Part shown: positions 53,022-64,000 of the stretch, in pieces
How the letters are laid out: every line of letters starts with the position of its first letter
Numbering within the stretch: position 1 is the first letter of the stretch
Source: Inmirania thermothiophila
GTDB lineage: Bacteria; Pseudomonadota; Gammaproteobacteria; DSM-100275
Assembly: GCF_003751635.1 (NCBI RefSeq)
Contig: NZ_RJVI01000001.1
Span: 722,726-786,725 of the forward strand
Length of the DNA stretch: 64,000 bases
Direction: 5' to 3'
Translations under genes and position numbers: made by a program
Notes under the pieces: generated by a model
What the model saw: the letters and a program-made list of their open reading frames with translations, nothing else
What the model was told of the DNA's origin: nothing
Databases searched by the model: none

Positions 53022-53037
53022 TGGCATGCCGCGTGCA
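53022..53037 (+). promoter_or_regulatory. Sigma-54 type promoter of first PEP-CTERM gene
   Basis: TGGCATGCCGCGTGCA has the invariant GG and GC doublets exactly ten bases apart, as in TGGCAC-N5-TTGC. It is followed by ATGGACT, shared with the second gene's promoter. Its start point would be near 53048, about 30 bases before the ATG. Confidence 0.65.
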
Positions 53038-53078
53038 TGGACTGCCGTGGAGTCCACGCAGGCAAAGGAGGAGTCGCC

Positions 53079-54206
53079 ATGAGAGGCGGAACACGATTGG
53101 GCCTGGCCGCGGCCCTGGCCTTCGGCGGGTGGGGTCTCGCCCACGCCGCCGCCATCGCACCGGCGAGCTACACGGACACCCTCGCGGTGGGTGAGACGGT
53201 GGTGGTGAGCAAGACGGTGACCACCGACCCGACCCTGGATTTCGTCGACTTCTACTTCCTCGCCGACAACACCGGCAGCATGGGCACCGTCATCGGCAAC
53301 GTGCAGAGCGTGGCGACGAGCCTGCTCGGCTCCCTCAGCACCACCTACAGCAACGCCGCCTTCGGCGTCGGGCGCTACTTCGGCGACCCCAGCGAGGGGG
53401 TCGGGTTCGACAACGCCTACGACGTCCTCCAGCCCATCACCACCAGCACCACCGCGGCCACCACCGCCATGGGGAACTGGATCGCGTTCGGCGGCGGCGA
53501 CGCCGCGGAGGCGAACCTCTACGCCCTCCACCAGGCGGCCACCGACGGCGCCGATACCGCAGGGCCCGGGACCGGCAGCGGCGAGGCCACCGGCTGGCGT
53601 GCCGGGGCGCAGAAGGTGATCCTGTGGTTCGGCGATATCTTCGGCCACCAGGACACGGTGACCCTCGCCGATGCCATCGCCACCCTGACCGGCGAGGGCG
53701 TGATCGTGGTCGGCTTCAACAGCACCGCTGCGGGGACCGGCATCGACGGGTCGTTCGCGGACGGTACCGGCGATGGGCGGAACCAGGCCTCGGCCATCAC
53801 CACGGCCACGGGGGGCGCGCTGGTCAACGACTTCGTCTCGGTGCCGACCGGGGATCTCGTCAGCACCATCGTCAGCGCCGTGGGGACGGCCACCGCCACC
53901 TTCGACCTCTCGCTCTTCGTCTCCGGCGGTGACACCTCCGGCCTCAACGTCAGCTTCGCCTGCACCGACCCGGCGGGCTGCGACGACGTGACCGGCGGCG
54001 AGTCGCGCACCTTCTCCATGACCATCACCGGCCTCGTTCCCGGGACCTACGACTTCACCGTCGGCGTGACCGGTTTCAGCAGCATCAGCGAGGACGACCA
54101 CATCACCGTCACCGGCGGGCCCACGACGGTTCCGGAGCCCGCGAGCCTGCTGCTGCTCGGCGCCGGTCTCGCCGGGCTCGGCTTCGCCCGCCGCCGCGCC
54201 GCCTGA
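53079..54206 (+). CDS. Secreted von Willebrand A-type PEP-CTERM protein 1
   Basis: A 375-residue exported protein of unknown function. The signal peptide ends near AHA (residue 23). A von Willebrand factor A-like domain follows, with a metal-binding start DNTGS (Asp63, Thr65, Ser67), so the usual DxSxS has threonine in the middle. An alternating Thr/Ser/Gly-rich region runs to about residue 340. The last 25 residues are a PEP-CTERM sorting signal: [16 protein letters not shown], a short helix, then FARRRAA. Exosortase should cleave it and anchor or release the protein at the surface. AAAGGAGGAG precedes the ATG. No exosortase or polysaccharide gene lies in the window. Confidence 0.88.
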   Translation: MRGGTRLGLAAALAFGGWGLAHAAAIAPASYTDTLAVGETVVVSKTVTTDPTLDFVDFYFLADNTGSMGTVIGNVQSVATSLLGSLSTTYSNAAFGVGRYFGDPSEGVGFDNAYDVLQPITTSTTAATTAMGNWIAFGGGDAAEANLYALHQAATDGADTAGPGTGSGEATGWRAGAQKVILWFGDIFGHQDTVTLADAIATLTGEGVIVVGFNSTAAGTGIDGSFADGTGDGRNQASAITTATGGALVNDFVSVPTGDLVSTIVSAVGTATATFDLSLFVSGGDTSGLNVSFACTDPAGCDDVTGGESRTFSMTITGLVPGTYDFTVGVTGFSSISEDDHITVTGGPTTVPEPASLLLLGAGLAGLGFARRRAA

Positions 54207-54260
54207 ACCGGCCGCAAGGCGAGACCCAGGGCCCGCCCCGGCGGGCCCTTCTCGTGCCTG
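54132..54260 (+). repeat. Duplicated PEP-CTERM tail and terminator, copy 1
   Basis: A 129-base segment covering the last 24 codons from the PEP motif, the stop codon and the terminator. It matches 55104-55233 at every base except one missing C after the stop. The identity extends into non-coding DNA, so it is not explained by protein constraint. Confidence 0.95.
54228..54249 (+). terminator. Terminator hairpin of first PEP-CTERM gene
   Basis: AGGGCCCGCC and GGCGGGCCCT form a 10-bp inverted repeat around CC, followed by TCTCGTG. It is an exact duplicate of the hairpin after the second gene. Confidence 0.65.
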
Positions 54261-54271
54261 CCGCGCGCGGG

Positions 54272-54289
54272 TGTCGGGTTTCTTTACAG
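54272..54289 (+). promoter_or_regulatory. Conserved 18-base box upstream of second PEP-CTERM gene
   Basis: TGTCGGGTTTCTTTACAG, 15 of 18 identical to the box at 52953-52970 and about 90-107 bases before the predicted sigma-54 start point. Candidate binding site for the same activator. Confidence 0.55.
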
Positions 54290-54352
54290 CCGCCCCTCGC
54301 AGGGTGCTGCGGGATCTGCGCAAGGGCCGGATTTCCCGGATCTTTTTTCGTG

Positions 54353-54368
54353 TGGCACGGGGCGTGCA
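54353..54368 (+). promoter_or_regulatory. Sigma-54 type promoter of second PEP-CTERM gene
   Basis: TGGCACGGGGCGTGCA has a perfect -24 element TGGCACG and GC ten bases after GG. Together with the following ATGGACT it repeats the layout at 53022. The start point would be near 54379, 65 bases before the ATG. Confidence 0.7.
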
Positions 54369-54443
54369 TGGACTTGGGTGTCCACCCTGTCCCGTCGGGA
54401 GCGGGGTCTCGGACGGGCCACCCACCCACAGGAGGAAGGAAGC

Positions 54444-57759
<3,316 letters not shown>

Positions 57760-57767
57760 GGGCCGCC

Positions 57768-58262
57768 GTGGGGGGCGCCTTGCGGGTGCTGGCCCTGCTG
57801 GCGGCGGCCGCGCTCGCCGGCTGCGGCTTCCACCTGCGCGGCAGCATGGACCTGCCGCCGCCGCTTGCGCGCGCGGTGGTGACGGGAGAGGCGGTGCCGG
57901 TGGAGCTGGAGGAGGCCCTGGGCAGGGCGCTGCGCGCCGCCGGCGGGGTGCTCGCGGCGGCACCCGAGACGGCGCGCGCGCGCATCGTCGTCCTCGAGGT
58001 GCGCAACGAGCGGCGCGTGCTCGCGGTGGGCTCCGACGGCAAGGCGCGCGAGTACGAGCTGCGCTACGCCGTGCGCTACCGCATCGACGCCGCCGACGGC
58101 CGCCCGCTGCTCGCGCCCCAGCAGGTGGCGGTCACACGCGACCTCGTCTTCGACACCGGCGACTTCCTCGCCAAGCGCGACGAGGAGGCCACGGTGCACG
58201 CCGAGATGGTGCGGGAGGCCGCCGCGGCGCTGCTGCGCCGCGCCGCGGCGGCGCTGCGCTGA
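57768..58262 (+). CDS. lptE: LPS-assembly lipoprotein LptE
   Basis: Plugs the LptD barrel that inserts lipopolysaccharide into the outer membrane. The 164-residue protein has a lipoprotein signal (LLAAAALAGC, cysteine at residue 19) followed at once by GFHLRG, the family start. The remaining domain is short and alpha/beta. GTG at 57768 is the first usable start after the leuS stop; later TTG/GTG codons would shorten the signal peptide. Gene order leuS-lptE-holA supports the call. Confidence 0.93.
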   Translation: MGGALRVLALLAAAALAGCGFHLRGSMDLPPPLARAVVTGEAVPVELEEALGRALRAAGGVLAAAPETARARIVVLEVRNERRVLAVGSDGKAREYELRYAVRYRIDAADGRPLLAPQQVAVTRDLVFDTGDFLAKRDEEATVHAEMVREAAAALLRRAAAALR

Positions 58263-58271
58263 GGGCGGGCG

Positions 58272-59291
58272 GTGGCGCAGATCGACGCCGAGCGCATCGA
58301 GGAGGACCTCGCCCGCGGCCTGCGGCCGGCCTACCTGGTCCACGGCGACGAGCCGCTGGGGCGGCTCGAGGCCGCCGACGCCGTGCGCCGGGCCGCGCGC
58401 GCGGCTGGCTGCGAGGGCCGCGAGGTGATCGAGGCCGACGGCGCCTTCGACGGGGCGGCGCTCGCCGAGGCGGCGGCGAGCCCGGGGCTCTTCGCGGCCC
58501 GGCGCCTGGTGGAGCTGCGCCTGGCGGCGGCGACGCTCAAGGCGGGGGCGCGCCGGGTCCTCGAGGGCTGGCTCGCGGCGCCGCCCCCGGATGCGGTGCT
58601 GCTGGTCCAGGCCGAGCGGCTGGAGCGGCGCGAGCTCGGCCAGGCGTGGGTGGCGGCGATGGCGCGGGTCGGCGCCGTGGTGCAGGCCCGCACGCCGGCG
58701 CGCCGGGAGCTGCCGGGCTGGGTGGCGGCGCGGCTTCGCGCCCGCGGCGTCGAGGCGGATGCGGAGGCGGCGGCGCGCCTCGCCGAGCGCGTGGAGGGCA
58801 ACCTCCTGGCGGCGGCGCAGGAGATCGAGCGCCTGGCCCTGCTCCATGCCGGCGGCCGCCTGGGGGTGGAGGCGGTGGAGGGGTCGGTGGCGGACTCGGC
58901 CCGCTTCGACGTCTTCGCCCTCGGCGAGGCCGTCCTCGCGGGCGATCCGGCCCGCGCCCTGCGGGTGCTGCGGCGCCTGCGCGAGGAGGGGAGCGAGCCC
59001 ACGCTGGTGCTCTGGGCCCTGGCGCGCGAGGTGCGGCTGGCGGCGGCGATCGCGTATGATGTCGAGTCCGGCGCCGCGCCGGCCGAGGCGCTGCGCCGCC
59101 ACGGCGTGTGGCGCTCGCGCGAGCGGCTGGTGGCGGGGGCGGCGCGGCGGCGGCCCGCGGCCTGGTGGCGGGCGCGGCTTCGCGAGTGCGCCGAGGCCGA
59201 CCGCGTCATCAAGGGGTTCGCCGCGGGGCGGCCCTGGCAGGTGCTGGAGGCGGTGGCGGCGCGCGCCGCGGGGGCGGCGCTGCCGGGCTGA
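58272..59291 (+). CDS. holA: DNA polymerase III delta subunit
   Basis: The wrench of the clamp loader that opens the beta sliding clamp. The 339-residue protein has YLVHGDEPL near the N-terminus, an AAA+-like fold without a working P-loop, and the segment [17 protein letters not shown] in domain III. The start is GTG at 58272, nine bases after lptE. Length matches E. coli HolA (343). Confidence 0.95.
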   Translation: MAQIDAERIEEDLARGLRPAYLVHGDEPLGRLEAADAVRRAARAAGCEGREVIEADGAFDGAALAEAAASPGLFAARRLVELRLAAATLKAGARRVLEGWLAAPPPDAVLLVQAERLERRELGQAWVAAMARVGAVVQARTPARRELPGWVAARLRARGVEADAEAAARLAERVEGNLLAAAQEIERLALLHAGGRLGVEAVEGSVADSARFDVFALGEAVLAGDPARALRVLRRLREEGSEPTLVLWALAREVRLAAAIAYDVESGAAPAEALRRHGVWRSRERLVAGAARRRPAAWWRARLRECAEADRVIKGFAAGRPWQVLEAVAARAAGAALPG

Positions 59292-59316
59292 GCCGGCCAC
59301 CGACGGAGAGGGACGG

Positions 59317-60585
<1,269 letters not shown>

Positions 60586-60603
60586 GCGCCCGCCGCGGGG
60601 CCG

Positions 60604-61266
60604 GTGCGCCGCCGGCGCATGATCGGGCTGCTCGGCGGCACCTTCGATCCGGTCCACGTCGGGCACCTGCGGGCCGCCCTGGAGGCCCGCGAGGCCCTGG
60701 GCCTCGAGGCGGTGCGGCTGATCCCCAACGCGCGCCCGCCGCACCGCGGCCTGCCCGCGGCGCCGGCGCCGGCGCGCCTCGCGATGGTGCGCCTGGCCTG
60801 CGCCGGCGAGCCTGGTCTCGCCGCCGACGGACGCGAGCTCGCGCGGGCGGGCCCGTCCTACACCGTCGACACGCTGATCTCGCTGCGCCGGGAGCTGGGG
60901 GCGCGGCGGCCGCTGTGCCTGCTCCTCGGCGCCGACGCCGCGCGGGGGCTCGCCTCCTGGCACCGCTGGCGCGAGCTCTTCGCCCTCGCGCATCTGGTGG
61001 TGCTGCGCCGCCCGGGGCAGGCGGCGTGGGAGGGGGCGGCGGGCGCGGAGCTTGCCGCGCGGCGCGCCGACGGCGCCGCCGCCCTCGCGGCGGCGCCCGC
61101 CGGGCGCGTCCTCGAGCTGGAGATCCCGCTGCTCGAGGTCTCGGCCTCCGACATCCGCCGCCGCATCGCCGCCGGGCGCAGTGTGCGGTTTCTGGTCCCC
61201 GATCCGGTCCTGGACTACATCCGCCGCCACGGGCTCTACGCCGGGCCCGCGGCGAAGGAGCCGTGA
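60604..61266 (+). CDS. nadD: Nicotinate-nucleotide adenylyltransferase
   Basis: Joins nicotinate mononucleotide and ATP to make deamido-NAD. The 220-residue protein has the nucleotidyltransferase motif GLLGGTFDPVHVGHL, then SYTVDTL and the C-terminal ATP-binding VSASDIRRRI. GTG at 60604 is taken as the start; ATG at 60619, directly before IGLLGGTFD, is an equally reasonable alternative. It is followed at once by rsfS. Confidence 0.96.
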   Translation: MRRRRMIGLLGGTFDPVHVGHLRAALEAREALGLEAVRLIPNARPPHRGLPAAPAPARLAMVRLACAGEPGLAADGRELARAGPSYTVDTLISLRRELGARRPLCLLLGADAARGLASWHRWRELFALAHLVVLRRPGQAAWEGAAGAELAARRADGAAALAAAPAGRVLELEIPLLEVSASDIRRRIAAGRSVRFLVPDPVLDYIRRHGLYAGPAAKEP

Positions 61267-61271
61267 GCACG

Positions 61272-61628
61272 ATGGAACCCGAGCGTCTGGCCGAGCTGGT
61301 GGAGCGCGCCCTCGACGACATGAAGGCGGAGGACGTGCGTGTCCTCGACGTGCGCGACCGCACCGCCATCACCGACTTCATGGTCATCGCCAGCGGCACC
61401 TCCCAGCGCCATGTGCGCGCCCTCGCCCAGGAGGTGGCCTTCCAGGCCAAGAAGGCCGGCCAGCCGCCGCTGGGGGTGGAGGGCGAGCAGGCCGCGGAGT
61501 GGGTCCTGGTGGACCTCGGTGCGGTGGTGGTGCACGTCATGCAGCCGCGGGTGCGCGCCTTCTACAACCTGGAGAAGCTGTGGTCGACGCCGGCGGAGGG
61601 GCCCGCCGGCGGGGAGGGCGGGGGGTGA
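61272..61628 (+). CDS. rsfS: Ribosomal silencing factor RsfS
   Basis: Binds L14 of the 50S subunit and blocks subunit joining when nutrients are short. From ATG at 61272 it is 118 residues, with ALDDMKAEDVRVLDVRDRTA and DFMVIASGTSQRHV, then the C-terminal VDLGAVVVHVMQPRVRAFY (family core). AAGGAG lies 11 bases before this ATG. GTG at 61263, overlapping the nadD stop, is the alternative, but its ribosome-binding site would be only two bases away. Confidence 0.95.
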   Translation: MEPERLAELVERALDDMKAEDVRVLDVRDRTAITDFMVIASGTSQRHVRALAQEVAFQAKKAGQPPLGVEGEQAAEWVLVDLGAVVVHVMQPRVRAFYNLEKLWSTPAEGPAGGEGGG

Positions 61629-61632
61629 GGGC

Positions 61633-62091
61633 GTGCGCGTCCACCTCCTGAGCGTCGCCGCGCGCGTGCCGTCCTGGGTCGCCGAGGGCTACCGCGATTA
61701 CGCGCGCCGCCTCGGGCGGGGGCTCGAGCTGCGGCTGCGCGAGATCCGTCCCGCCGGCGGCGAACCCGCCCGCGCCCGCGCCGAGGAGGGGCGGCGGCTG
61801 CTCGCGGCGGTGCCGCGCGGGGCGCGGCTGGTGGCGCTGGACGAGCGCGGCGAGCTCTGGGACACGCGGGGCCTGGCGCGGCGCCTCGCCGCCTGGGCCG
61901 CCGAGGGGCGGGATCTGGCGCTGGCGGTGGGCGGTGCCGAGGGGCTCGACGGGGCGGTGCTGGGGCAGGCCGAGCTGCGCTGGTCGCTCTCGCCCCTGAC
62001 CCTGCCCCATGCCCTGGTGCGGGTGATCGTGGCCGAGCAGCTCTACCGCGCCTGGTCGCTGCTCGGCGGACATCCCTACCACCGCGGCTGA
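61633..62091 (+). CDS. rlmH: 23S rRNA pseudouridine-1915 N3-methyltransferase RlmH
   Basis: SPOUT-class methyltransferase acting on 70S ribosomes. The 152-residue protein has LVALDERGELWDTRGLARRL, the knotted SAM-binding GGAEGLDG and the C-terminal SLSPLTLPHALVRVIVAEQL followed by YRAWSLLGGHPYHRG, which ends the family. The start is GTG at 61633, five bases after rsfS. The rsfS-rlmH pair is widely conserved. Confidence 0.97.
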   Translation: MRVHLLSVAARVPSWVAEGYRDYARRLGRGLELRLREIRPAGGEPARARAEEGRRLLAAVPRGARLVALDERGELWDTRGLARRLAAWAAEGRDLALAVGGAEGLDGAVLGQAELRWSLSPLTLPHALVRVIVAEQLYRAWSLLGGHPYHRG

Positions 62092-62136
62092 CGCCCCTTG
62101 CCCGCGCCGCCGCGCCGCCGCTACCTTGAGCGCGCC

Positions 62137-62733
62137 ATGACCGCACCGACGATCCATCTCGCCTCCCGCTCGCCGCGCCGTCGCGCGCTGCTGGCGCAGA
62201 TCGGGCTGGAGGCGGTGGTGGTGCCGGCGGACGTGGACGAGTCGCCGCGGGCCGGGGAGGCGCCGGCGGCGCGGGTCCTGCGCCTCGCGCGGGCGAAGGC
62301 GCGTGCGGGGGCCGCCGCCGCCCCCGCGGGGGCGGTGGTCCTCGGCGCGGACACCGAGGTGGTGGTGGACGGCGAGCCCCTCGGCAAGCCCGCCGATCGC
62401 GCCGAGGCGCGGGCGATGCTGGCGCGCCTCGCCGGGCGCTGGCACGAGGTCATGACCGGCGTGGCGGTGGTCCACGGCGGCGGCGAGGCGACGCGGCTGA
62501 GCGTGACGCGGGTGCGGTTCCGCGACCTGGACGCGCGGGAGCTGGCCGCCTACGCCGCCAGCGGCGAGGGCGACGACAAGGCCGGCGGCTACGCCATCCA
62601 GGGGCTCGGGGCGGTGCTGGTGGCGCGCATCGAGGGCAGCTACTCGGGGGTCGTCGGGCTGCCCCTGGCGGAGACCGCGGAGCTTCTCGCCGCGGCCGGA
62701 GTCCGAGTCCTGGGGGGGCGCGAGGAGGCGTGA
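62137..62733 (+). CDS. maf: Maf-family nucleoside triphosphate pyrophosphatase (YhdE type)
   Basis: Hydrolyses dTTP/UTP and modified pyrimidine triphosphates, a house-cleaning role linked to division arrest when overproduced. The 198-residue protein starts [19 protein letters not shown], with [15 protein letters not shown] and the C-terminal [18 protein letters not shown], whose KAGGY block suggests the YhdE subgroup rather than YceF. The stop overlaps the rng start as TGATG; maf-rng adjacency supports the subgroup. Confidence 0.94.
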   Translation: MTAPTIHLASRSPRRRALLAQIGLEAVVVPADVDESPRAGEAPAARVLRLARAKARAGAAAAPAGAVVLGADTEVVVDGEPLGKPADRAEARAMLARLAGRWHEVMTGVAVVHGGGEATRLSVTRVRFRDLDARELAAYAASGEGDDKAGGYAIQGLGAVLVARIEGSYSGVVGLPLAETAELLAAAGVRVLGGREEA

Positions 62734-64000
62734 TGGTCGAGCCGCTGAGCCAGGAGGTCCTGGTCAACGTCACCCCGCAGGAGACGCGCGTCGCCGTGGT
62801 GGAGAACGGCGTCCTGCAGGAGGTCCACATCGAGCGCACGCGCAGCCGCGGCATCGTCGGCAACATCTACAAGGGGCGGGTGTCGCGGGTCCTGCCGGGC
62901 ATGGACGCCGCCTTCGTGGACATCGGCCTCGAGCGCGCCGCCTTCCTGCACGCCTCCGACGTCTGCCGGGGGCGGCCGGAGCTGGATCCGGCGCGGTCCC
63001 AGCCCATCGCCGAGCTGTTGCGCGAGGGCGAGGAGCTGCTGGTGCAGGTGGTGAAGGACCCCCTCGGCAGCAAGGGGGCGCGCCTGACCACCCAGATCAC
63101 GGTCCCCTCGCGCTATCTGGTGATGGTGCCGTGCATGGGCCAGGTGGCGCTGTCCCAGCGCATCGAGGGCGAGGACGAGCGCGAGCGCCTGCGCGAGGTG
63201 GTGACCCGTCTCGGCGAGGCCGACGGGCACTGCGGCTACATCGTGCGCACCGCCGCGGAGGGGGCGGAGGAGGCCGCCCTCGCCGCCGACATGGCCTTCC
63301 TGAGGCGGCTGTGGGCGGGGATCGCCGAGCGCGCCGAGGCCGCGCGCCCCGGCACCCTGGTGCACGAGGACCTGCCCCTTGCGCTGCGCATCCTGCGCGA
63401 TCTCCTGGGGGATGCGGTGGAGAAGATCCGGGTCGACTCGCGCATGACCTTCCGCCGCATGCGCGAGTTCGCCGAGCGCTACGTGCCGGAGCTCGCCGGG
63501 CGGCTCGAGTACTACCCGGGCGAGCGGCCGGTGTTCGAGCTCTACGGCGTCGAGGACGAGCTCAAGCGCGCCCTGGAGCGGCGGGTGGAGCTCAAGTCCG
63601 GCGGCTACCTGATCATCGACCAGACCGAGGCGATGACCACCATCGACGTCAACACCGGCGCCTATGTGGGCCATCGCAACCTCGAGGAGACCATCTTCAA
63701 GACCAACCTGGAGGCGGCCCAGGCCATCGCCCGCCAGCTGCGCCTGCGCAACCTCGGCGGCATCATCATCGTCGACTTCATCGACATGGAAGTCGAGGAG
63801 CACCGCACGCAGGTGCTGCAGGCGCTGGAGCGGGCCCTCGCCCGCGACCGCGCGCGCACCCACATCAGCGAGATCTCCCGCCTGGGGCTGGTGGAGATGA
63901 CGCGCAAGCGCACGCGGGAGAGCCTCGCGCGCCAGCTCTGCGAGCCCTGCCCCACCTGCGAGGGCCGCGGCACGGTGAAGACCGTGGAGACCGTCTGCTA
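62733..64000 (+). CDS. rng: Ribonuclease G (3' end cut off by window)
   Basis: Endoribonuclease of the RNase E/G family; matures the 5' end of 16S rRNA and some mRNAs. The open frame gives 422 residues before the window ends, against about 490 for the full enzyme. It has the S1 domain (GNIYKGRVSRVLPGMDAAFVD), the 5'-sensor region, catalytic aspartates in TTIDVNTGAYVG and IIIVDFIDM, and the zinc link CPTCEG close to the end. The dimerisation tail lies outside. There is no long RNase E-type N-terminal or scaffold sequence. Confidence 0.96.
   Translation, partial: MVEPLSQEVLVNVTPQETRVAVVENGVLQEVHIERTRSRGIVGNIYKGRVSRVLPGMDAAFVDIGLERAAFLHASDVCRGRPELDPARSQPIAELLREGEELLVQVVKDPLGSKGARLTTQITVPSRYLVMVPCMGQVALSQRIEGEDERERLREVVTRLGEADGHCGYIVRTAAEGAEEAALAADMAFLRRLWAGIAERAEAARPGTLVHEDLPLALRILRDLLGDAVEKIRVDSRMTFRRMREFAERYVPELAGRLEYYPGERPVFELYGVEDELKRALERRVELKSGGYLIIDQTEAMTTIDVNTGAYVGHRNLEETIFKTNLEAAQAIARQLRLRNLGGIIIVDFIDMEVEEHRTQVLQALERALARDRARTHISEISRLGLVEMTRKRTRESLARQLCEPCPTCEGRGTVKTVETVC

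Overview
The window is about 70% G+C by eye and reads as the chromosome of a gammaproteobacterium. The evidence is gene order: divergent hemA-prfA-prmC / TPR lipoprotein-lolB-ispE-tRNA-Gln-prs-rplY-pth, uvrA / MFS-ssb, ybeZ-ybeY-corC-lnt, leuS-lptE-holA and proA-nadD-rsfS-rlmH all match Pseudomonas-like synteny. Outer-membrane lipoprotein machinery (LolB, LptE, Lnt) shows a diderm cell. PEP-CTERM proteins and an insertion in RpoB point towards a purple-sulfur/Chromatiales- or Xanthomonas-like branch, but this is inference. No rRNA, CRISPR array, transposase or prophage gene was seen. No gene-free stretch exceeds 300 bases.

Layout. 1-3159 (minus): prmC (cut by the window edge), prfA and hemA, stop-start coupled, driven by a promoter at 3190-3218. 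3304-9027 (plus): TPR lipoprotein, lolB, ispE, tRNA-Gln, prs, rplY, pth, closed by a hairpin shared with a lone minus-strand fadL-type porin gene (9086-10423). 10541-42226 (plus): one nearly uninterrupted gene-expression block: tRNA-Tyr/Gly/Thr, tuf, tRNA-Trp, secE-nusG, rplKAJL, rpoBC, rpsLG-fusA, a second tuf, then the complete S10, spc and alpha operons, ending in a terminator at 42251-42276. 42294-52925: a SAM hydrolase-family gene, uvrA (minus), an MFS transporter, ssb, miaB, phoH-like, ybeY, corC and lnt. 52953-55233: an accessory module of two secreted von Willebrand A-type PEP-CTERM proteins. 55306-64000: leuS, lptE, holA, proA, nadD, rsfS, rlmH, maf and a truncated rng.

Most genes are housekeeping: haem and isoprenoid precursor synthesis, lipoprotein delivery, PRPP supply, translation termination and recycling, the ribosome, RNA polymerase, Sec translocation, DNA repair, tRNA/rRNA modification and NAD/proline synthesis. 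Within operons many genes overlap as ATGA, TGATG or GTGA, which suggests translational coupling.

The most interesting parts are these. (1) The PEP-CTERM pair: each gene has its own conserved 18-base box followed by a sigma-54 type -24/-12 promoter, and the 3' ends, including the sorting signal and terminator, are near-identical over about 130 bp. (2) Two identical tuf genes have a codon usage (ACG, GCG, GGT, ATT) strikingly unlike their C-ending neighbours, except for a host-like last ~16 codons. (3) The str operon leader has a near-consensus promoter followed at once by a canonical intrinsic terminator hairpin, a possible attenuator. (4) The rplJ leader has an extended, asymmetric hairpin that could be the L10 autoregulatory site.
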